A stretch of 48,741 nucleotides of DNA from Deltaproteobacteria bacterium (GTDB lineage Bacteria; Myxococcota_A; Polyangia; Haliangiales; JADYYK01), in assembly GCA_020853705.1 (NCBI GenBank), contig JADYYK010000092.1, forward strand, positions 1-48,741, written 5' to 3'. Positions 13,615 through 23,100 of the stretch are shown piece by piece (the first letter of the stretch is position 1; the number at the start of each line of letters is the position of its first letter). The translations under genes were made by a program, and so were the position numbers. The notes under the pieces were generated by a model. The model was not told the origin of the DNA. It searched no databases and saw only the letters and a program-made list of their open reading frames with translations.

Positions 13615-15264
13615 ATGATGAAGATGAACTCGATGCGCGCGGTCGCCGTGGCGGTGCTGGGGTCGCTGGTGGGCGTGGGTTGTGCGCCCTGTCCGTTGCC
13701 GGTGGCCAGGCTCGCGGGGCCGCGCACGCCGGCCGAGCTCGACAAGGGCTGTAGCAAGGGATCCGCCAAGGATTGCTGGGACCTGGCCACCATGGTGTGG
13801 AGCGGTGAGGGGGCTCCGAAAGATGATGTGCGCGCCGTCGGGCTGATGCGACGTGCCTGTGACGGCCAGCTGCCGGCGGCCTGTGCGGCGCTGGGGCGGG
13901 CCTACCTGCTCGGGCGCGGCACCGCGGTGGACCCCGCGGCGGCGGCCCCGGTGCTGGAGCGCGCCTGTGATGATGGCGAGGCGGCGGCCTGCAACGACCT
14001 CGGCACCCTGGCGCGCGGCGGCTCGGGTGTGGCCAAGGACGACACGCGCGCCGAGCAGCTGTATCGGCGCGCCTGTGACGGCGAGATCATCGAGGGCTGC
14101 GGCAACCTGGTCGGGGTGCTGCGCGCGCGGGCGGCGGCGGCGGCCGAGATCGCGCCGCTGGCGAAGCGCGCCTGCGACGGCGGTCATGCGCCGAGCTGCA
14201 ACGAGTGGGCGCTGTATCTGTGGACCGGTGAGGGCGTGGCGCGCGACGCCGCGGCGGCGGTGCCGCTGCTGGGGCCGGCCTGTGACGCGGGGCGCGCGCG
14301 GGCGTGCGCCTACCTGGGTGACGCGCTGATGGCGGGTGACGGCGTCGCGGCCGATCCTGCGCGCGCGGCCGAGGTCTACGGCAAGGCCTGTGACGGCGAC
14401 GAAGCCAGCGCGTGTCTGGCGCTGGCGAAGACCCTGGACAGCGCCGACGCGGCGCGCGCGACGACGCTGTATGGCAAGGCCTGCGACGGCGGGCAGGCGC
14501 CCGCGTGTGCGGCGCTGGCGCGGCGGCTGGATCGGGGTGAGGGTGGCCCGCGTGACGCGGCGCGCGCGGCGGTGCTGTACCGGCGGGCCTGCGATGGTGG
14601 TGATGCGGCCGCGTGCGGGGGCCTGGGCGTGCTGACGCTGAAGGGCGACGGTGTGGCGGCGGATCCAGCGGCCGCGGTCGCGCTGCTGACGCGCGGCTGC
14701 GACGGCGGCAAGGACGGCGGCGCCGCGTGCGGGGTGCTGGGGCGCCTCATCGAGCGCGGCGAGGCCGGTCAGACGGTCGACGTGTACAAGGCCTACGCCG
14801 CCTACGAGAAGGGCTGCGACGCCAAGGATCCGCGCGCGTGCGCCTTGCTGGCCCGCATGTACGAGCGCGGCGGCGCGGTCGACAAGGACGTCCCCGGCGC
14901 GCTGACGCGCTACCAGGCCGCCTGCGACGCCGGCGAGCAGGAGGGCTGCGCGGGCCTGGCCAACCTGCTGCGCACGGGGAGCGGCATCGCCACCGGGAAA
15001 GGCGAGGGGAAAGGCGAGGGGAAAGACGAGGGGAAAGACGAGGGGAAAGACGAGGGGAAAGACGAGCCGCGCGCGCTGGTGCTGGCGACCGCGGCCTGTG
15101 ACGCCGGCAGCGACTACGGTTGCTGGGTCCAGGGCAGCATCGTCAAGGCGGGCATCAAGCTGCCCAAGCCGGGCGTGAGCCTGAAGGCCGACAAGAAGGC
15201 GGCCAAGGCGCTGTTCGTCAAGGCCTGCGGCCTGGGCTACGCCGACGCCTGCAAGGAGAAGTAG
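13615..15264 (+). CDS. cysteine-rich Sel1-repeat (Hcp-like) lipoprotein
   Basis: The 549-aa predicted lipoprotein has a signal peptide (MRAVAVAVLGSLVGVGC) followed by about 14 Sel1-like alpha/alpha repeats. Almost every repeat carries Cys-x7-Cys (for example ACDGGQAPAC), the disulfide pattern of Helicobacter Hcp proteins, which fits an oxidising periplasmic or surface location. Repeats run from about residue 45 to the C terminus. They are interrupted near residues 460-485 by a Gly-Lys-Glu-Asp low-complexity segment encoded by six 12-nt repeats. Several ATGs (13615, 13618, 13624, 13633) could start it; the upstream reading frame is ignored because it lacks a signal. A scaffold or signalling role is a family-based guess. 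The divergent neighbour is the hybrid kinase. Confidence 0.88.
   Translation: MMKMNSMRAVAVAVLGSLVGVGCAPCPLPVARLAGPRTPAELDKGCSKGSAKDCWDLATMVWSGEGAPKDDVRAVGLMRRACDGQLPAACAALGRAYLLGRGTAVDPAAAAPVLERACDDGEAAACNDLGTLARGGSGVAKDDTRAEQLYRRACDGEIIEGCGNLVGVLRARAAAAAEIAPLAKRACDGGHAPSCNEWALYLWTGEGVARDAAAAVPLLGPACDAGRARACAYLGDALMAGDGVAADPARAAEVYGKACDGDEASACLALAKTLDSADAARATTLYGKACDGGQAPACAALARRLDRGEGGPRDAARAAVLYRRACDGGDAAACGGLGVLTLKGDGVAADPAAAVALLTRGCDGGKDGGAACGVLGRLIERGEAGQTVDVYKAYAAYEKGCDAKDPRACALLARMYERGGAVDKDVPGALTRYQAACDAGEQEGCAGLANLLRTGSGIATGKGEGKGEGKDEGKDEGKDEGKDEPRALVLATAACDAGSDYGCWVQGSIVKAGIKLPKPGVSLKADKKAAKALFVKACGLGYADACKEK
14995..15066 (+). repeat. 12-nt tandem repeat within the Sel1 gene
   Basis: Six contiguous 12-nt units occur, the first two GGGAAAGGCGAG and the last four GGGAAAGACGAG. 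They are in frame and encode Gly-Lys-(Gly/Asp)-Glu repeats between two Sel1 units. Confidence 0.97.
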
Positions 15265-15314
15265 GGCGCGGCCGGCGGCTGCAAAGCGACGGCAAAGTCG
15301 CTACAGTGCGCCTC

Positions 15315-15968
15315 GTGCCCCGCGCCATCATCTTCGACATGGACGGCACCCTCGTCCACAGCGAGCAGCAGGCCGCCGACGCCGTCGGCAGCACCCTCGA
15401 GACCCTCGGCTACCGCCTGAACCAGGACCAGCGCGACTTCATCGTCGGCCACGCCTGGCAGGACATCTGGGCCCGCCTGCAGGCCGATCTCGGCATCCAG
15501 ATGGGCCTGATGGAGTTCATCGATCGGTACATGGGCGAGTACGAGCGGCTGTCGCGCGCCCACGCGCCCGAGCTGCCCGGCGCGCGCGCCACCGTGCGTC
15601 GCCTGGCGGCGCGCTGGCCGCTGACGCTGGTGTCGGGCTCGTCGCGCCGCGAGATCGAGATGCACCTCGGCATTCTGGGGCTGCTCGACTGCTTCGCCTG
15701 GTACATCGGCGCCGACGACTATGCCAAGGGCAAGCCCGACCCCGAGCCCTACCTCAAGGCGTGCGCCAAGCTGGCGCTGCCGCCCAGCGCGCTGGTCGTG
15801 ATCGAGGACAGCCGGCCCGGCATCCAGGCCGCGCGCGCGGCGGGCATCCCGGTGATCGCGGTGCGCGCAGGCAACTTCGCCAAGCAGGATCAGTCCGAGG
15901 CCGACGTGGTGGTCGACACGCTGAACGACGTCACCGAGCAGCTGCTGGAGAAGCTGAGCCCGAACTGA
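15315..15968 (+). CDS. HAD-family hydrolase (phosphoglucomutase/phosphatase-like)
   Basis: The 217-aa HAD hydrolase has a C1-type helical cap, resembling beta-phosphoglucomutase/sugar-phosphate phosphatases. The four motifs are present: IIFDMDGTL (nucleophile D8, acid D10), VSGSS (S107), KGKPDPEPY (K140) and VIEDSRPGI (E164/D165). The substrate cannot be deduced. GTG 15315 places the first strand directly at the N terminus as in the family; an in-frame GTG at 15306 is the alternative. It lies 50 bp after the Sel1 gene in the same orientation and is followed by a hexanucleotide array and a hairpin. Confidence 0.88.
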   Translation: MPRAIIFDMDGTLVHSEQQAADAVGSTLETLGYRLNQDQRDFIVGHAWQDIWARLQADLGIQMGLMEFIDRYMGEYERLSRAHAPELPGARATVRRLAARWPLTLVSGSSRREIEMHLGILGLLDCFAWYIGADDYAKGKPDPEPYLKACAKLALPPSALVVIEDSRPGIQAARAAGIPVIAVRAGNFAKQDQSEADVVVDTLNDVTEQLLEKLSPN

Positions 15969-16015
15969 GACGCCCGGCGCTGGGGGCCGGGCAGCGGGCA
16001 GCGGGCAGGGTGGGT

Positions 16016-16182
16016 CGTGGCCGTGAACGTGGCCGTGGCCGTGAACGTGCTCGTGCTGGTGCTCGTGCTCGTGAACGTGCTGGTGCTCGTGCTCGTGCTC
16101 GTGCTCGTGAACGTGCTCGTGAACGTGCTCGTGAACGTGCTGGTGCTCGTGCTCGTGCTCGTGAACGTGCTGGTGCTCGTGG
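16016..16182. repeat. interrupted CGTGNN hexanucleotide array
   Basis: Tandem 6-mers of the form CGTGGC, CGTGAA, CGTGCT and their variants run almost unbroken. On the minus strand they read CACGAG, CACCAG, CACGTT and CACGGC, so this is the inverted counterpart of the CACGNN array at 16747-16896. It fills the space between the HAD gene and the hairpin at 16200. Open frames through it (Val-Leu repeats) are not credible proteins. Confidence 0.93.
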
Positions 16183-16199
16183 GACTCGTCTCGAGCCTG

Positions 16200-16230
16200 C
16201 GGGCGAGGCCGGCTGATCCGGCCTCGCCCG
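16200..16230. terminator. strong hairpin between convergent genes
   Basis: A perfect 13-bp stem (CGGGCGAGGCCGG at 16200-16212 with its complement at 16218-16230) has a 5-nt CTGAT loop. It lies between the HAD gene and the stop of the minus-strand four-helix-bundle gene at 16238. There is no T-run, so factor-independent termination is uncertain; it may instead be a cassette end (see the hairpins at 16587 and 16667). Confidence 0.6.
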
Positions 16231-16237
16231 AGGTCCG

Positions 16238-16561
16238 TCAGCGGGTCATGCGCCAGAGCATGGCGCCGACGCGGCGACCGAGGTCGAGCGCCAGCTGCAC
16301 CTCGGTCGCGTCGAGGTCGCCCCAGGCGACGGCGACCTCGAGGGCGGCGGCGACCTCGAGGTTGCTGCCCGCGGCGACACGGTAGTGATGCGGCCTATCC
16401 TTGCCGGTGCGGCCGGCGCCTTCGGCGATGTTGAGCGCCACGGAGGTTGCGGCGCGCCGGACCTGGTCAGCCAGGTCTCTGTCTGCCTGCCGGAGCCGCC
16501 CCAGCGGACCCCTGAGGGCGGCGATCAACTCCATCGAAACCTCCAGAACCTCGAGTGCCAT
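16238..16561 (-). CDS. four-helix bundle protein (S23/IVP family)
   Basis: The 107-aa protein is of the S23 ribosomal intervening-sequence (IVP) family, which folds as a pentameric four-helix bundle. The family signature QVRRAATSVALNIAEGAGR is clear at about residues 33-51. Members are found inside 23S rRNA intervening sequences, as free-standing genes, and as the related Avd accessory proteins of diversity-generating retroelements; their function is poorly known. No reverse transcriptase or rRNA is nearby. The start ATG at 16561 has AGGAGAGG just upstream. The gene is framed by hairpins at 16200-16230 and 16587-16617, a 30-bp palindrome at 16667-16696, and hexanucleotide arrays on both sides. 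Confidence 0.9.
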   Translation of the reverse strand: MALEVLEVSMELIAALRGPLGRLRQADRDLADQVRRAATSVALNIAEGAGRTGKDRPHHYRVAAGSNLEVAAALEVAVAWGDLDATEVQLALDLGRRVGAMLWRMTR

Positions 16562-16586
16562 GTGAACCTCTCCTGTCCTGCCCGTG

Positions 16587-16617
16587 ATTGGGCCCCTCGC
16601 CCCTGGAGGGGCCCAAT
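16587..16617. repeat. perfect inverted repeat upstream of the four-helix-bundle gene
   Basis: Two 12-bp perfect arms (ATTGGGCCCCTC at 16587-16598 and its complement at 16606-16617) flank a 7-nt loop. The repeat lies 26 bp upstream of the gene's start codon, within its probable leader or promoter. It is either a regulatory hairpin or an element boundary. Confidence 0.85.
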
Positions 16618-16666
16618 CGCGAGGCAGGACGGCCTTTCACCACGCCACACCGAGATGGAGCCCAAG

Positions 16667-16696
16667 GCGACGCAGGTGGCGCGCCACCTGCGTCGC
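16667..16696. repeat. 30-bp perfect palindrome
   Basis: The segment is its own reverse complement over all 30 bases; one half is GCGACGCAGGTGGCG. It sits 50 bp beyond the inverted repeat at 16587-16617 and 50 bp before the CACGNN array. Such a palindrome suggests a dimeric protein binding site or an element end. Confidence 0.9.
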
Positions 16697-16746
16697 CGCC
16701 CAGCCCGGCCGACTTGAAAAGGGCGCACATCCGAAACCAGCGAGAT

Positions 16747-16896
<150 letters not shown>

Positions 16897-17136
16897 CCCA
16901 TCACCCTCAGCCCAGCGCCGCCCCCCGCTCCCCACTCGCGCCCCCGCCCCTCGCCCCCGGCGCCCTCGAGAAAACGCTTCCGTTTGTCAATAACCGCTGA
17001 AACACGTTCAGGAAAACACCCTTCCAATGGCCGCGCGGCGGGGGTTACACTCGGCGGGCTCGTGGTCCCCTTGGTGGTGGTGTGGGGACCTCCATACCCC
17101 CCTTCTGCGCACGCTTCTGCGCCGGGACGATAGACG

Positions 17137-20100
17137 ATGGCAGAGCCTCAGGAGTACCTCGGGATTCTCGAGCAGGAGCCGGAGAACGAGCAGGCCCTCA
17201 CGGCGCTCGAGGAGCTGGTCACCAATGGGCACGGCCAGAAGCATGGGCCGGAGCTGGCCGCCGCTCTGGCCGAGGCACGACGTCGTCACCGCGAGCGCGG
17301 CGAGCTCGACATCACGCTCAAGCTGCTCGACCTCGAGCTGGCGCTGGCCAAGGAGCCCGGCGTCCGCGCCGAGCTGCTGTGCGAGAAGGGCCGCGTCCTC
17401 GAGGACGACGTCCTCGATCAGGCCGGCGCGCTGAGCTGCTTCCAGGGCGCGCTGCAGGCCAACCCCGATCACGAGGGCGCGCAGAGCGCGCTGTCCAACG
17501 TCGAGGTCTTCAAGGGCGTCTGGCAGAAGCTGGTCAAGAAGTACCTCGACGAGGCGGCGTCCTCCACCGAGCGCCAGCTGACCGCCGAGAGCTACCTCAA
17601 CGCCGCCAAGCTGTACGGCCGTCACCAGCCCGACTCGCCCGAGATGGAGCGCTGGCTGCGCAAGGCCATCGAGGTCGAGCCGCGCAGCCGCGAGGCCGCC
17701 GCCCACCTCGAGCGCCTGCTCAGGCGCGAGCAGCGCTGGGACGAGCTGGGCGCGCTGTACGAGCAGCGCACCGACGCCGCCGCCAGCAAGGAGGAGCGCA
17801 TCGCCGCGCTGCTCAGCGCCGCCGACCTGGCGCGCACCCAGCGCGGCAAGCCCGAGCAGGCCCTGGAGCTGCTCACCAAGGTGCTGGCGCAGGATCCCAG
17901 CCACCCGCGCGCGCTGCGCATCCTCATCGAGCACCACACCGCGGAGCAGAACTGGACCGCGCTGGTGCACGTCTACGAGAACGCCATCAAGACCAAGGCG
18001 CGCGGCACCAGCGCGCAGGCCGAGAACGCGCTCGCGCTGCAGATCGGCATGCTGTACTGGAAGAAGCTCGAGAACCTGGGCGCCGCCGAGGAGCACTTCC
18101 GGCGCGTGCGCAAGACCGAGCCGGCGCACCCGCTGGCCATCGACTTCTACCGCGAGTACCACCGCGAGCGGAACGAGCTCAGCAAGCTGGTCACCCTGCT
18201 CGGCCAGGCCCAGAAGGCCGAGACCGATCCGGGCCGCCGCCTGGTCCTCGCTGTCGAGATCGCCGAGCTCAGCGAGGGCGCGGGCGCCAGCGCCGAGAAG
18301 GCCATCGATGCCTGGAAGGGGATCCTGCGTCAGGATCCGCTCAGCCAGGGCGCGCGCGACGCGCTCAAGCGGCTGTACACGCGCACCGAGAAGTGGAACG
18401 CGCTGCTCGAGCTGCTCAAGGAGGAGGTCGAGGCCATCCCCGCCGAGCCAGTTCCCGCGCAAGCGGGAACTGTCCGGACTCCCCCGACCCTGAACGAGGC
18501 GCGCATCTCGCGCCTGATGGAGGTGGTCGCGATCTATCGCGACAAGCTCAGCCTCGACGTCATGGTCATCAACACCTACAACGCCATCCTCGCGCTGCGC
18601 CCGGATCATCCCGCGGCGCTCGACGCGCTGGCGGCCAAGTACGAGCAGCTGGGGCGCTGGAACGACCTCATCGGCATGCTGTCGCGCAAGGCCGACGCCG
18701 CCGGCGCGGCCGGCGACAACAAGGCGCGCGCCGCGCTGCTGCGCCGCATCGCCGCGGTGTGGATCGATCGCTTCGGCAACCACCAGCAGGCTCTCAAGCC
18801 TCTCGAGGAGCTGTACCTGCTGGAGCCGACCGACCGCGAGGTCGGCGCCCGGCTCAAGGAGATCTACAACAAGCGGCGCGCCTTCCGCCCGCTGGTCGAC
18901 CTGCTCGCCGCCGAGCTGCCCACGCTGGAGCCGGCCGCGCGCCGCGCCCAGGTGGTCGAGATCGCCAAGCTGGCCGCCGAGAAGCTGGGCGACTTCCGCA
19001 CCGCAATCCAGAGCTGGAACACCCTGCTCGATGCCTCCGGCGACAGCGCGCCCGAGACCGGCGATCCCGAGGCGCTGGCCGCCCTCGCCATCCTCTATGA
19101 CAAGGACCGGCGCTTCCCGGCGCTGGCCGAGATCCTGACCCGCCAGGCCCGCGCGCTGTCGGCGCGCCCCGCCGGCGAGCGCGACCCCAAGGCCGAGATC
19201 GCGCTGTACGAGCGGCTGGGTGCGCTGTGCGCCGAGCGCCTGGGCGCGCCGGTGCTGGCCGCCGAGGCCTATCACCACATCCTGTCGGTGCAGCCGGGCC
19301 ACCCCAAGGCGACGCGGATCCTGCGCGACCTCCTGGTGCAGTCGGGAGACTACGCCGCGCTCGAGCGCCTGTATGGCGGCATGAACGCCTGGGACGATCT
19401 GTGCGACATCCTGTACGGCGCGGCCGACCGCATGCCGACGGTGGACGACAAGGTCGGGGTGTTGACCCGCGTGGCCGGCCTGTGCGAAGGGCCGATGAAC
19501 CAGCCCGAGAAGGCGGTCAAGGCCTACGAGCGCATGCTGGCGCTGGTCACCGCGGGCGCCGAGCGCGACCCGCGCGCCGCCGAGGTCGCTGTCAAGCTGT
19601 TGCCGCTCTACCAGGCCAGCGAGAAGTGGCCGCGCCTGCTCTCGGTGCAGGAGATCCTGCTCGAGGCCGAGCGCGAGCCGGCCGCGCGCCTCGACCGCAT
19701 CGACGCCATCCGTGCCCTGTGCGAGGACAAGCTGGGCTCCAAGGCGGCCGCCTTCACCTGGGCCAGCAAGGGCTACGATCTGTTCGGCGAGCTCGGCGGT
19801 GCCAGCGACGCCGAGGCCGACGACAAGCGCCGCGCCGAGCTGGAGCGGCTGGCGCACGACGCCGACGCCTTCGAGGAGCTCGGGGAGCTGTACAAGAAGC
19901 GCCTGGCGGCGGGCGCGGGCCTCGGAGGCGAGCCGCGCATCGCGCTGCTGCGCGCGCTGGCCAAGATCCAGGCCCAGCGCCTGTACCAGCCCGACGACGC
20001 CCAGGCCTCGTACGAGGCCATCCTGGCGGCGCACCCTGACGATCCCGAGGCCACCGCGGCCCTGGTGCAGCTGTTCCAGCAGGGTGAGGAGTGGCCGTCG

Positions 20101-23100
20101 CTGCTGGCCATCCATCGCAAGCAGGTCGCCGCCGAGAAGGACCCCGACAAGCGCCGCGACCTCCTGTTCCGCATCGCCTACATCGAGGAAGAGCGCATCA
20201 AGGATCTGCCCGCCGCGGCGGCCACGCACGCGCAGATCCTGGCCGAAGATCCGTCCTCGGCGCGCGCCATGCGGGCGCTGGAGAAGATCAGCCAGGCCCG
20301 CGGCGACGACGCCGGCCTGGCCCGCGCGCTGGAGCTGCAGCTCGGCGCCGCCACCGAGGTCGAGACCCGGGTCGCCCTCGAGCTGCGCCTGGGCGCGCTC
20401 TACGAGGCGCCGGGCAAGCACCACGATCGCGCCCGCGCGCTGGCCCACTTCCGCGCCGCGCACCAGGCCGCGCCGACCAAGCCCGAGCCCATCGCCGGCC
20501 TGGAGCGCTTCGTGGCGCCGCCGGCCGCGGGCGCGCCCGAGCCGGGCGACCGCCCCGCCATCGCGCGCCTGCTGCTGCCGGTCTACGAGCAGGCCGCCGA
20601 CTACGCCAAGCAGGCCGCCCTGCTGGAGATCCTGCGCCTGGCGGAGCCGGCGAGCGACGCCGCGGCGCGCCTGGAGCTCGATCGCCGCCTGGCCAGCCTG
20701 TACGCCCGGCGCCTGGGCGATCCGCTGAGCGCCTACGAGGCCGCCACCCGCGTGCTGCACGCGGCGCCCGAGGACGAGCAGAACCGCCGGGACATGACCA
20801 CGCTGGCCGCCGACCTCGGCGCCTACGACGATCTGGCGCTGGAGCTCGAGAAGCTGGTCAAGCGGCTGGGCGAGCCGAAGCCCGACGTCGACGGAGGCGC
20901 CGGAGCCGCGCACAAGCTGCTCTGCGACCTGTCGTGGCAGCTGGCCGAGCTGCAGGCCGAGCGCCTGAGCCAGCCCGAGGCCGCCGAGCCGCACTACCGC
21001 CGCGTGCTGGCGCTGTCGCCCGAGCACGCCGGCGCCTACGACGCCCTGGAGCGCCTGCTGCGCTCGCGCGAGCGCTACAAGGAGCTCGGCGCGCTGCTCG
21101 AGCAGCGCCAGCAGATCACGCACGACTCCGCCGCGCGCGTCGCCATCCTGTATCGCAGCGCCGACCTCAGCGAGGGCGTGCTCGACGACGACCAGGCCGC
21201 CACCCGCGCCTTCGAGCGCGTGCTCGAGCTCGCCCCCGAGGAGCTGCGCGCCTACAAGTCACTGGAGCGGCTGTACGCCGCCGCGCAGCGCCACCAGGAG
21301 CTCGACGCCCTGATGGCGCGCGAGGTCGCCTTCGTGGACAGCGGCGCGGCGCTGGAGCTGACCCTGCGCCGCGGCCAGCTGCACGCCGGCGAGCTGGCCG
21401 ATCCGGCCGGCGCCGTCGACCTCTACGAGCAGGTGCTGGGCGCCGACCCGACCAGCGCGGGCGCGCGCAGCGGCCTGGAGGCGCTGCTGCCCAAGGCCGC
21501 CCTGCGCCAGCGCGTGGCGCGCCTGCTGGAGCGCGTCTACCTGGCGGCCTCGGCGTGGACGCCGCTGCAGCAGATCCTGCGCGTGCTGACCGAGTTCGCG
21601 GCCGGCGCGCACGAGAAGCTGGAGCTCCTGGCCCGCATCGCCGAGCTGGAGGAGCGCGAGCTGGGGTCGCGCCAGCAGGCCTTCGTGACCTGGTGCGAGG
21701 CCCTGCGCACCGAGCCCGGCGAGCCGCGCGCGCGCGCCGCGGTCGAGCGCCTGTCGGCCGATCTGGATCTGTGGCAGAAGACCGCCGAGGTCTACGAGGC
21801 CGTGGTGGCCGCGGAGCACACCGACGTGAACCTGCGCGGCCAGCTGTACGGCCGCCTGGGCGAGATCTACCAGGGCAAGCTGCGCAATCCGGAGCTGGCC
21901 GAGCGCGCCTACCGCAAGCTGCTCGAGGTCGATCCTGGCAACCTCGAGGTGGTGCGCCCCGCGGCGCAGGCGCTCGAGGGGCTGTTCGAGGCGCGCCGCG
22001 CCTGGCCCGAGCTGATCGACATCCAGCGCCGCGCGCTCGACTGGGCCGAGGACGCCGACTCGCGCATGCTGCGCCTGTACCGCATCGCCGAGATCCAGGA
22101 GAAGGAGCTCGGCGACGCCGAGGCGGCGCTGCGCACCTACCGCGAGATCCTCGACACCGACGCCAGTGACGAGGTCGCCCTCGACGCCCTGGAGCGCCTG
22201 TACAGCGCGCGCAAGCAGTGGGGCGAGCTGGTCGAGATCCTGAACCGACGCAGCGAGATCGCGACCAACCAGGGCGATCTGAAGGCGCGCCGCGGCCTGC
22301 TCTGGCGCATCGCCGAGATCGACGAGCGCGAGCGCAACGACGCCCCCGGCGCCATCCAGGCCTACATGGCCGTGCTCGACGCGGTGCCCGACGACGCGCC
22401 CGCGCTGGCCGCCCTGGCGCGCCTGTACCGCGCCGCCGACCGCGCGCCCGATCTGCTCGAGATCAACGAGCGCCGGCTGCCCCTGATGGCGCCCGGCAGC
22501 GCCGACGAGGTCGAGCTGCTGGCCGAGATCGCGGCCCTGCTGGGCGATCGCCTGGGCCGGCGCGAGGAGGCGCTGGAGCGCTGGCAGCGCGTGCTCGAGG
22601 CCACCGAGAAGGGCGCCCACCCCGAGGCGCGCATGGTCGCCATGGGCGCGGTCGAGAAGCTGCTCGATGACGAAGATCTGCGTCTGCGCGCCGCCGAGGT
22701 GCTGGAGCCGATCTACGCCGCCGAGGGCGCCCACACCCGGTCGCTGGTGCTGCACGAGCTGTTCGCGCGCCACGCCCCCGACGTGCGCGAGCGGCTGGCC
22801 CGCCTGTCCAAGATCGCCGAGACGCGCGAGTCGGTGATGAACGATCCCGACGCCGCCTTCGACGCCTGGGGTCGCGCCGCGCGCGCCGCCCTCGGCGAGC
22901 CCGAGCTGCCCGGCATCCTGGCCTCGGCCAGCCGCCTGGCCGACGCCCGCGGGCGCCACGCCGACCTGGTCACGCTGCTCAAGGAGATCGGCCCCGACGT
23001 GCTCGACGCGGAGCTGATGCTGCGCATCGACATGCAGATCGCCGAGCTGGCGCTGTTCCAGCTCCAGGACGCCGAGACCGCCAAGACCTACTACCGGCGC

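Noticed and set aside
16017..16385. Open frame of Val-Leu repeats that looks like a membrane segment
   Set aside because: Direct translation of the hexanucleotide array, running antisense into the four-helix-bundle gene.
16238..16561. Diversity-generating retroelement accessory (Avd) gene
   Set aside because: Avd is related to this family, but there is no reverse transcriptase, template/variable repeat pair or target gene nearby.
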